From Thermoplasmata archaeon (GTDB lineage Archaea; Thermoplasmatota; SW-10-69-26): a stretch of DNA of 12,607 nucleotides. Below the pieces are notes generated by a model. The model made no database searches. It was not told where the DNA came from and saw only the letters and a list, made by a program, of their open reading frames with translations. Shown here one piece after another: positions 7,846 through 12,607 of the stretch. Made by a program: the position numbers and the translations under genes. The stretch lies in the NCBI GenBank assembly GCA_003561665.1, contig PWVY01000209.1:1-12607 (forward strand), given 5' to 3'. Each line of letters opens with the position of its first letter. The first letter of the stretch is position 1.

Positions 7846-7890
7846 CGAACGTAGGGCCTTTGCTCCGAACCGTTCGAAGCATAAGCGAAC
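7846..7890. promoter_or_regulatory. Possible promoter/operator of the nuclease operon: phased CGAAC boxes around a TATA-like element
   Basis: On the minus strand CTTATGC (7885-7879) is the best AT-rich candidate TATA element before the nuclease start, about 105 nt away, so the transcript would have a leader of some 80 nt. On the plus strand CGAAC occurs at 7846-7850, 7866-7870 and 7886-7890, exactly 20 bp apart, and the inverted copy GTTCG is at 7872-7876. The last two boxes flank the TATA candidate. This would suit a repressor binding one face of the helix, but CGAAC is a common word in this DNA. Confidence 0.3.
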
Positions 7891-7917
7891 GGGGTGGAGG
7901 GTTGTCAGGGAGATTTG

Positions 7918-7956
7918 AAAGAAGAGAGGAGACCCCCAGGGGCGCCGGTGGGGGTC
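7918..7956 (-). terminator. Hairpin with pyrimidine tail, likely 3' end of the PKD-protein transcript
   Basis: GACCCCC (7931-7937) pairs with GGGGGTC (7950-7956) around a 12-nt loop that itself holds the palindrome GGCGCC. Read on the minus strand, the stem is followed by TCCTCTCTTCTTTC (7930-7917 region), a T/C tract compatible with archaeal termination. It lies about 95 nt beyond the PKD stop and before the nuclease promoter region, so it would separate the two transcripts. Confidence 0.45.
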
Positions 7957-8051
7957 CGATGGCTTGGCAGACCCCGATGAAGAGGATGAGCATGCCCCAT
8001 CCTTTGATGGATCGAGGCAGGTAGGAGACGCGGTTCGTGGAGGCCGTAGGG

Positions 8052-8989
8052 TCACCTCCGCGCGCGGGTGAGGGTGGCGGTCAGGAGAGCGGCGAGGAGA
8101 GCGGTGAGGGGGAGGGGTGTTGGGTCAGGTTCGGGGATGGGGTCTTGGGGTTGCTCTTGGAGGGAGATGAGGCGCTCGGTGCTGGTGGCGTTGCCTTGTT
8201 CGTTGGTGATGGTGAGGGTGACGGTGTACGTGGCGGGTTCGTTGTAGGTGTGCGTGGTGGAGTCTCCGGTGGCCGTGGTGCCATCGCCGAGGTCCCAGGC
8301 GTAGGTTCGGATGGGGTGTTCGCCGCCGGTGCTGTCGGTGGCGTCGAAGGTGCATTGTTGTTCTTGGCAGTCGTAGGTGAAGGTGGCGTGGGGGTCGCTG
8401 GGTCTTGGGCGTGGACTTGCGTGGTGGCGTTGTCGGTGTCGCCGTCGTCGGTGGTGATGGTGAGGGTGACGGTGTAGGTGCCTGTGGCTTCGTAGGTGTG
8501 GGTGAGCGTTGGCCCGGTGTGGGGGGTGTCGTCGTCGAGGGTCCATGCGTAGGTTTGGATGCGGTCTTGGGGTTGGCTTGTGGTGGCGTTGAAGGTGCAG
8601 GTGAGGTGTTGGCAGTCGTGGGTGAATTGGGCGCGTAGGGGGGGTGTGTCGTCGATGGTGATGGTTCGCGTGGTGGTGTCTTGGTGGTTGTTTTCGTCGG
8701 TGAGGGTGAGGGTGATGGTGTAGGTGCCGGGTTGGTCGTAGGTGTGCGTGGTGGTTTCTCCGGTGGCGGTGTTGTTGTCGTCGAAGTCCCAGTCGATGGT
8801 TTGGATGGGGGCATCGCCGGGTTCGCTCTCGGATGCGTCGAAGCGGCAGTCGAGTTGGTTGCAATCGTGTTGGAAGGCGGCGGTGGGGCCTTCGTCGTCG
8901 GGGTCGTCATCGTGGTAGGTGGCGGTGGCGGTCCCGGTTGCGAGGAGGAGCGTGAAAAGGGCCAGGAGGGGAAGGGTGCGCGTGGGCAT
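8052..8989 (-). pseudogene. Secreted three-PKD-domain surface protein with C-terminal anchor; frame broken
   Basis: The ATG at 8989 opens a protein with a signal peptide (MPTRTLPLLALFTLLLATG..., about residues 1-24) and two PKD domains (about 35-112 and 117-193). Each starts with a Cys pair (HDCNQLDC, HDCQHLTC) and has the WDF/YAW and HTY...GTYTVTLT motifs. After residue about 197 this frame degenerates into Pro/Ser/Thr-rich sequence. The adjacent frame then supplies a third PKD domain (YDCQEQQC, YAWDLGDG, THTYNEPATYTVTLT) and a C-terminal membrane segment ending TLTRARR with TGA at 8052. Adding one C on the minus strand within 8390-8402, where there are runs of five and three C, joins both parts into one protein of about 312 residues. 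PKD domains are beta-sandwich modules of extracellular and cell-surface proteins. The break may be an assembly error, a true mutation or recoding; if an error, this is an intact gene. Confidence 0.8.
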
Positions 8990-9015
8990 GGGGGGTTGGG
9001 ATGTTTTTGGGTGGG

Positions 9016-9022
9016 TTGTATG
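9016..9022 (-). promoter_or_regulatory. TATA-like element of the PKD-protein gene
   Basis: On the minus strand CATACAA is centred about 30 nt before the ATG at 8989, and no SD sequence precedes that ATG. A transcript starting at or just before the ATG is suggested. A-rich CCCAAAAAC closer to the gene is an alternative core element. Confidence 0.3.
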
Positions 9023-9040
9023 GTTTGGCTCAGGGGGGGG

Positions 9041-9424
9041 TTAGGCGCCGGGGGGGGGGTGGGGGGTGAGGAGTCGTTTGGTGCCGGTGCGGGTCATGAC
9101 CCAGAGGGTGTAGATGCCGAAGGCGGTGCCGACGGGGAAGCTGAAGAGGCTGAGGATGGCGACGATGAACGTGAGGGTTCGGGCCCAGTCTTTGCGGTTG
9201 ATCAATCCGTAACCGCCTGTGATGGCGAGCACGGCGAGGGTTGCGAGGAGGAGGGCGAAGACGCCCATCATGCCTTGCATGAAGCCGGGCATTTGGGCTT
9301 GGGCGCCGACGCCGGTGACGCCGAGGACGACGAGCGTGGAGAGGGCTGCGAGGGCTCCCCAGATGATCATGAGGATTGCGACGATCTTGACGTGGGTTTC
9401 CATCGCGTCGGCCGTGTCCGTCAT
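9041..9424 (-). CDS. Small four-helix membrane protein of unknown function
   Basis: A 127-residue protein starting MTDTADAMETHVKIVAIL. Four hydrophobic helices can be seen: around VKIVAILMIIWGALAALSTL, then MMGVFALLLATLAVLAITGG, then WARTLTFIVAILSLFSFPVG, and a short one in TAFGIYTLWVM. The pattern METHV.IVAIL...G - GLINRKDWAR - FPVGTAFGIYTLWVM resembles a widespread uncharacterised prokaryotic membrane family in which 'G.GLL....WAR.l' is followed by 'P.GT.LGIY.LWVL'. The frame is open upstream to 9484, but those 20 residues (MCERFPTTKSKK...) look unlike the family start. ATG 9403 (METHV) is another possible start. The C-terminus (PHPPPGA) is read from a 10-C run, so its last residues depend on the exact run length. 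Function is not known. Confidence 0.75.
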   Translation of the reverse strand: MTDTADAMETHVKIVAILMIIWGALAALSTLVVLGVTGVGAQAQMPGFMQGMMGVFALLLATLAVLAITGGYGLINRKDWARTLTFIVAILSLFSFPVGTAFGIYTLWVMTRTGTKRLLTPHPPPGA

Positions 9425-9520
9425 CCTGAACCCCGAGCGGTTGAGGCATTTCTTGGACTTGGTTGTTGGGAAACGCTCACACATCGGGACGAGGGGAGTC
9501 TGGAACGGGGGTGACCATCG

Positions 9521-10492
9521 TCAGGGCAGGATGCGTTCCCACGAGTCGGCGCCGTCCGTGGATCGGTACACTTGATCGGCTGTCGTGGCGAGGAACAGGA
9601 TGTTGGGGTCTTCCCTGTGGGGGTCGATGGTGAACACGACTTCGCGATCGCTGAGCTCGAGGCCTTCGTTGGAGGGGGTCCAGGTGTCGCCCGCGTCCGT
9701 GCTCACGGCGAGGCCAATACCGGCTAGGAATGCGTAGAGGGTCCCGTCCGCGGGGCTTTGCGCGATGGCCGCGGTTTGCGCGTCGTGCAGCGTGTTCCAG
9801 TTTTGGCCTAGATCGTTGCTGACGAGCAAGCCTTGCAGGGTGCCTGCGTACAAGCGTTCAGGCTCGTTGGGGTCTAGGTGAAGGCAGGGGGCGCCAAAGC
9901 AGGCACCTTGGGGAGCATCCCCTGTGATGAACCATTCGTGACCGCCGTCCTGGCTGACGTAGAGTTGCCCGGCGTGCGCGCCGGCGAGCACGCGAGGGTC
10001 CTTGGAGCTAACCGTCATGCTGTGGAAATCCACGGGCCCTCGGGGGTCCGCGTCGCTGATGTGCGTCCAGTTGAACCCGTGTTGCGTGCTTTGGATCACG
10101 CCCAGGTTCCCGCCCGTGGCCGGGTGCCCGCTGGCCCACATCGTGCTCCCGTTCGTTGGGTGAAGCGTGAACCCCATCAAATCATCGCGCGTTTCGCCGA
10201 CCTGGTACAAGGACGGATCCGAACTCATGGCGTCCTCAAGGAGGAAGAGCCCGTAATGCGTGGCCAGGTAGAGGCGATCCGTTTCCTCGTCGTACCCGAG
10301 CCCGTGCAAGTGGTTGCCTCGTTCTTGGTGCGTGATGCTTTCCACGGGCTCAAGCTCGCCCGGCGCTCCGGGTTCGGGTTCGCCCCCAAGCAGGATAAGC
10401 CCTCCCACGAGAACGATGGCGCCAAGCATGGCGCCTAAGATCCAGTCGTTCCTGCTTAAGCCGCCGTCAGGGCGAGCGTGGGGAGGCGTCAT
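9521..10492 (-). CDS. Membrane-anchored Asp-box (BNR/sialidase-like) beta-propeller, F510_1955-like
   Basis: A 323-residue protein with a short cytoplasmic N-terminus, one transmembrane anchor (about 17-36) and an external domain. HLHGLGYDEETDRLYLATHYGLF opens the propeller. It is followed by LMGFTLHP and by recurring Asp-box motifs (S.D.G..W): residues 180-187, 225-232, 264-271, 311-318, and a weaker one at 135-142. The opening and the DLMGF.....ASGHP segment match the family annotated as F510_1955 'glycosylhydrolase', for which catalysis has not been shown to my knowledge; the sialidase active-site arginines are not evident. Asp boxes are structural turns, so a binding or scaffold role is as likely as hydrolysis. 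Cys198 and Cys203 (CFGAPC) may form a disulfide. The ATG at 10492 has no SD but a TATA-like element 29 nt upstream. It lies 57 nt after the lipoprotein gene. Confidence 0.82.
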   Translation of the reverse strand: MTPPHARPDGGLSRNDWILGAMLGAIVLVGGLILLGGEPEPGAPGELEPVESITHQERGNHLHGLGYDEETDRLYLATHYGLFLLEDAMSSDPSLYQVGETRDDLMGFTLHPTNGSTMWASGHPATGGNLGVIQSTQHGFNWTHISDADPRGPVDFHSMTVSSKDPRVLAGAHAGQLYVSQDGGHEWFITGDAPQGACFGAPCLHLDPNEPERLYAGTLQGLLVSNDLGQNWNTLHDAQTAAIAQSPADGTLYAFLAGIGLAVSTDAGDTWTPSNEGLELSDREVVFTIDPHREDPNILFLATTADQVYRSTDGADSWERILP

Positions 10493-10516
10493 CCTGATGC
10501 GAGTAGAGGGGGCGGT

Positions 10517-10524
10517 GGTTTAGA
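10517..10524 (-). promoter_or_regulatory. TATA-like element of the Asp-box propeller gene
   Basis: TCTAAACC on the minus strand lies about 29 nt before the ATG at 10492, within the 57-nt gap after the lipoprotein stop. It nearly matches TTCAAACC before the gene at 11517 at the same distance. This suggests the propeller gene has its own leaderless transcript. Confidence 0.45.
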
Positions 10525-10549
10525 CCTAACGGGCCCGGTGGGTCGCGTG

Positions 10550-11419
10550 CTAGGTGCGGTGTTTGAACGTTTCCAGCGTGTAGGGGATCATGCTCGCGCC
10601 GGGGCCTTCTTCTTCGTGGAAGAAGATCACGTACCATCCGCCTTCTTGGGGATCCTCGTACGTGAGCGTGAGGGCTCCGTCTTCGGTCTCGTAGATCTCC
10701 TCGCTGAACCGGTCGCGCTGGTGGAGCGTTTGCCCCACGCTGACGGCCACGTCCTCCTCGGCTTCGATCTCAAGCTCGAGCGTCTCGGTGCCGTTGTGAA
10801 CCCATAGTTCACGGTACACGTCCCCGGCTTGGTCGGGGCTGATGCGGAAGGCTCCGCCGTGGATGGCGAGAACTTCCCCATCGTACGTGCCTTCCTCGGT
10901 CTTGTGAAGCACATCCTGTGTGCGTGTAAGATCCAGCCAGTAGTCGATCTCGCCCACGAAGGGGCCACCGAACGCTGCGCCGGGCTCCTGGATGAAGAAG
11001 ATGATGTCCCATGTTCCTTCCAGGGGGTCCTCGATGGTGTGCACGGCCTTGCCATCCTCCGTCTCGACCCATTCACGGCACTCGCTCTCGTCGCAATCAG
11101 GGTCCTCGAGCACCATGTAAAGCTCCCCCGTCGCGTGGAGGTCAAGCTCGATGGCGGTCGTGTCCGGGTACACGTGGAACTCGCGGTGCATCTCGCTTAA
11201 CTGGTCGGGGCTGATGACGAACACTTCAGCGTTCGCGCCTCGAACGCTCCCGAAGTAGGTCTCCTCAAGAACGATGGGGCCTTCTTCGAGCACATTATCC
11301 GGATCGCTCACGTCCGCCGTGAGCGCTTGTGCGCTTTCTTCGTTGTCAACCTCATCTCCCAAACCGATGCATCCAGCCATGACCACTACGAGGGCCATGG
11401 CGACGAACAAGCCACGCAT
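10550..11419 (-). CDS. Acidic lipoprotein with two tandem related beta-rich domains
   Basis: Starting at ATG 11419 the 289-residue protein has a lipoprotein signal, MRGLFVAMALVVVMAGC, with lipobox VMAGC and Cys17 as the probable lipidated residue. The frame is open to 11500, but the longer start would bury the signal peptide. The mature part is strongly acidic and contains two copies of one domain. Copy 1 (about 65-143) has VFVISPDQLSEMHREFHVYP ... ETEDGKAVHTIEDPLEGTWDIIFF; copy 2 (about 190-268) has AFRISPDQAGDVYRELWVHN ... ETEDGALTLTYEDPQEGGWYVIFF. The pattern resembles PPC-like (pre-peptidase C-terminal) beta-sandwich domains, though this is not certain. Copy 1 alone has a Cys pair (CDESEC). 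It is probably anchored on the outer face of the membrane. It is divergent from the membrane-protein gene at 11517 and lies just upstream of the propeller gene. The acidity fits a salt-adapted host. The function is not recognised. Confidence 0.8.
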   Translation of the reverse strand: MRGLFVAMALVVVMAGCIGLGDEVDNEESAQALTADVSDPDNVLEEGPIVLEETYFGSVRGANAEVFVISPDQLSEMHREFHVYPDTTAIELDLHATGELYMVLEDPDCDESECREWVETEDGKAVHTIEDPLEGTWDIIFFIQEPGAAFGGPFVGEIDYWLDLTRTQDVLHKTEEGTYDGEVLAIHGGAFRISPDQAGDVYRELWVHNGTETLELEIEAEEDVAVSVGQTLHQRDRFSEEIYETEDGALTLTYEDPQEGGWYVIFFHEEEGPGASMIPYTLETFKHRT

Positions 11420-11439
11420 GCGCCATGGTGGGGTTGATG

Positions 11440-11448
11440 CTTGAAAAG
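11440..11448 (-). promoter_or_regulatory. TATA-like element of the lipoprotein gene
   Basis: CTTTTCAAG on the minus strand is centred about 25 nt before the ATG at 11419, with no SD between them. The spacing fits a leaderless archaeal transcript and supports 11419 over the upstream in-frame ATG at 11500. Confidence 0.45.
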
Positions 11449-11485
11449 CGTTTGGGCCCAACAAGGAAGGAACAGCGTCGCTAGG

Positions 11486-11493
11486 TTCAAACC
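11486..11493 (+). promoter_or_regulatory. TATA-like element of the plus-strand membrane-protein gene
   Basis: TTCAAACC lies about 28 nt before the ATG at 11517, again without an SD. With the lipoprotein element it forms a divergent promoter region of 97 nt (11420-11516). Confidence 0.45.
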
Positions 11494-11516
11494 CTGCCAA
11501 TCGCTAACGCACGCTG

Positions 11517-11918
11517 ATGCCCTCCCGGGATCCCCAACTGCGAGCCTGGGCCTACGCGTTAACCGTCGCAGGAGGCGCGTTGATCCTGGGCGCATCGTTG
11601 CTCCTTCTCCTGTTCGGGATGGTGCTGGCAGGCGTCGCCTGGGCCGGCGCGTTCACCGTAGGCCAAGAGATCATCCAACGCGCCGGCATCCACTTTGGCT
11701 GGATCATCGCCCTTGGCATCCTAAGCGGGATCCTCGTCCTCTGGAGCGGGGCCCGCATGGAACCCGAAGGGGAGGGGGATGGCCGCGCCGAAGGCGTCCT
11801 CGCCATCGTCGGCAGCATCCTCAGCTTCCCCGCCACAGGCGGCTTCTTCTTCGGCGCCCTCCTCGGCGTCATCGGAGGCGCCCTCGCCTGGACCGCAAGC
11901 CAACGCGACAACGCCTAA
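11517..11918 (+). CDS. Small four-helix membrane protein of unknown function
   Basis: A 133-residue protein with hydrophobic helices at about 12-34 (AYALTVAGGALILGASLLLLLF), 36-48, 60-79 (FGWIIALGILSGILVLWSG) and 93-127 (GVLAIVGSILSFPATGGFFFGALLGVIGGALAW). A short acidic loop (MEPEGEGDGRAEG) lies between helices 3 and 4. The phrase 'VGSILSFP..GGFF.GALLGVIGGALA' resembles small uncharacterised archaeal membrane proteins in which G..LSF....GGF..G..LG..GG.L is repeated. The start is the first ATG in frame, has no SD and follows a TATA-like element at the expected distance. It is one of only two plus-strand genes in the window. Glycine-rich helices suggest tight packing or an oligomer. Function is not known. 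Confidence 0.75.
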   Translation: MPSRDPQLRAWAYALTVAGGALILGASLLLLLFGMVLAGVAWAGAFTVGQEIIQRAGIHFGWIIALGILSGILVLWSGARMEPEGEGDGRAEGVLAIVGSILSFPATGGFFFGALLGVIGGALAWTASQRDNA

Positions 11919-11934
11919 CCCCCGCACACCAACC

Positions 11935-11942
11935 TATTAGTA
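11935..11942 (+). promoter_or_regulatory. TATA-like element of the histidine-rich exported protein gene
   Basis: TATTAGTA is centred about 27 nt before the ATG at 11966 in an otherwise C-rich 47-nt gap. GGAG at 11957-11960 lies only 5 nt before the start and could be a weak SD. Confidence 0.45.
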
Positions 11943-11965
11943 CGCCCCCAGCGACTTGGAGCACG

Positions 11966-12607
11966 ATGCCGACCTCGCGAAGCCTCCTTCTCCTCCTCGC
12001 TCTCACCGCAGCAGGCCTCGCCCTCACCGCCCACGCCACCGCCGAAACCACCCCCCTGACCCCCAACGACCCGCAAGAAAAAGCCACGAACACCGCGGAT
12101 CCCATCGTGCACATCACGCACGAGATCCCCAGCAACGGCGACACGTACACCGACAACCTCCACCGCTTCGGGTGGATCCTCCTCGACGAGAACGCCAAAC
12201 CCATCGACCACAACAACGCCGCCTTCACCATCCAACAAAACAACGCCCCCCTCCTTGCCACCACGCCCACAAGCGGGCACGACTACGACGGCATCGACCG
12301 ATACCACCTCACCACGCTCCAACCCGGCCCCTACGAAGTCAACGTCCAAATCCCCCACAATGACGTCACCCTCACCGCGACCTTCAACGGCACCGCCCAC
12401 AACGAACCCCTCATCCCCGCCAACGTTCAACACGAGATCCCCAACCAAACCACCACCGGCGAACCCACCCCCCTCACCTACACCGTCCAAACAACGCACG
12501 GCGAACCCCTCCACCACGCCCACGTCCTCCTCGAAGCCTGGCACACCCAGAACGACCGCCGCATCCTCCAAACCACCACGCACGGCCACGACGGCCACCA
12601 CGAAGCC
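11966..12607 (+). CDS. Exported histidine- and threonine-rich protein, C-terminus beyond the window
   Basis: The frame is open from ATG 11966 to the window edge (214 codons, no stop), so the protein is incomplete. The N-terminus MPTSRSLLLLLALTAAGLALTAHATA is a clear signal peptide with a cleavage site near residue 24-26. The exported part seems to hold two related beta-rich, Ig-like segments. One begins HITHEIPSNGDTYTDNL and contains GWILLDENAKPIDHNNAAFTI and HLTTLQPGPYEVNVQIPH. The other begins QHEIPNQTTTGEPTPLTYTV and contains HGEPLHHAHVLLEAW. The shared pattern 'HEIPxx' then 'G.P...A.V.L' suggests a domain like those of cell-surface adhesion or metal-handling proteins. Histidine is unusually frequent (GHDGHH, LHHAH), which could bind metal, though no classical copper-site motif is evident. 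Coding DNA is very C/A-rich, like the PKD gene. No specific function can be named. Confidence 0.72.
   Translation, partial: MPTSRSLLLLLALTAAGLALTAHATAETTPLTPNDPQEKATNTADPIVHITHEIPSNGDTYTDNLHRFGWILLDENAKPIDHNNAAFTIQQNNAPLLATTPTSGHDYDGIDRYHLTTLQPGPYEVNVQIPHNDVTLTATFNGTAHNEPLIPANVQHEIPNQTTTGEPTPLTYTVQTTHGEPLHHAHVLLEAWHTQNDRRILQTTTHGHDGHHEA

Larger units (their letters stand above)
7774..8051. other. 278-nt intergenic region upstream of the nuclease operon
   Basis: No convincing gene is seen here. It holds the SD sequence of the nuclease gene (GGAG, 7781-7784), three CGAAC boxes, a weak TATA-like element, a hairpin with a pyrimidine-rich tail, and then a purine/G-rich stretch up to the stop of the PKD gene. 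A 72-codon minus-strand frame beginning GTG at 8055 crosses it, but its Ser/Pro/Arg-rich product and poor start argue against coding. Confidence 0.6.

Noticed and set aside
7924..7990. Possible small RNA or tRNA-like gene in the G-rich intergenic stretch
   Set aside because: Only one hairpin is seen; there is no cloverleaf, T-loop sequence or CCA-type end, and the hairpin reads better as a terminator.
7837..8055. 72-codon minus-strand frame from a GTG that overlaps the PKD stop
   Set aside because: Ser/Pro/Arg-rich, runs through the terminator-like hairpin and the promoter region, and has no domain or SD.
8052..8989. Programmed ribosomal frameshifting as the explanation for the PKD break
   Set aside because: No clear slippery heptamer with a downstream structure was found; a C-run length change explains it more simply. 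Kept only as an alternative.
8681..9514. 277-codon plus-strand frame with Gly/Val-rich and Glu/Asp/Gly-rich parts
   Set aside because: Antisense to the signal peptide and first PKD domain and to the membrane protein; composition is an antisense artefact of G/T-rich DNA.
11915..12601. 228-codon minus-strand frame opposite the exported protein
   Set aside because: Val/Gly/Glu repeats from antisense reading; the plus frame has a signal peptide, a TATA-like element and domain-like repeats.

Overview
This is a GC-rich, gene-dense window that looks archaeal, probably euryarchaeal or Thermoplasmatota-like; the lineage is an inference. Several genes lack a Shine-Dalgarno (SD) sequence but have an AT-rich TATA-like element about 25-30 nt before the ATG, as expected for leaderless archaeal transcripts. 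Only genes downstream in a polycistron, or with a longer leader, carry GGAG-type sites. The exported proteins include a PKD-repeat protein, an acidic lipoprotein and an Asp-box propeller, a mix common in euryarchaea. No rRNA, tRNA, CRISPR array, transposase or phage gene was seen.

Left part (1-7773, all minus strand, transcribed right to left). The operon begins with an Mre11/SbcD/YhaO-type nuclease (7773-6466). A very large YhaN-like SMC/Rad50-superfamily ATPase follows (6469-2969), then an RNase J-like beta-CASP metallo-beta-lactamase nuclease (2972-1425). The three are joined by two 4-nt ATGA stop/start overlaps, so they are probably made together in related amounts. Next come an AbiEi-type antitoxin/regulator with no toxin partner beside it (1372-605), whose start abuts a 10-bp inverted repeat, and a truncated cation diffusion facilitator (531-1) that lacks two usual metal ligands. 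The SMC-type ATPase plus two nucleases is the most interesting unit. The ATPase has no zinc hook but has a transmembrane hairpin between its coiled coils, plus an unusual C-terminal extension.

Middle part (7774-9484, minus). An intergenic stretch contains a terminator-like hairpin and three CGAAC boxes at exactly 20-bp spacing near a possible TATA element. To its right is a secreted three-PKD protein whose frame is broken in a C-rich tract, then a small four-helix membrane protein ending in long G/C homopolymers.

Right part (9521-12607). Two minus-strand surface proteins follow: a membrane-anchored Asp-box propeller and a lipoprotein made of two tandem related domains. A divergent promoter region leads to two plus-strand genes: a small membrane protein and a histidine-rich exported protein that runs off the window end. 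This side is mostly cell-surface biology; the left side is nucleic-acid processing.
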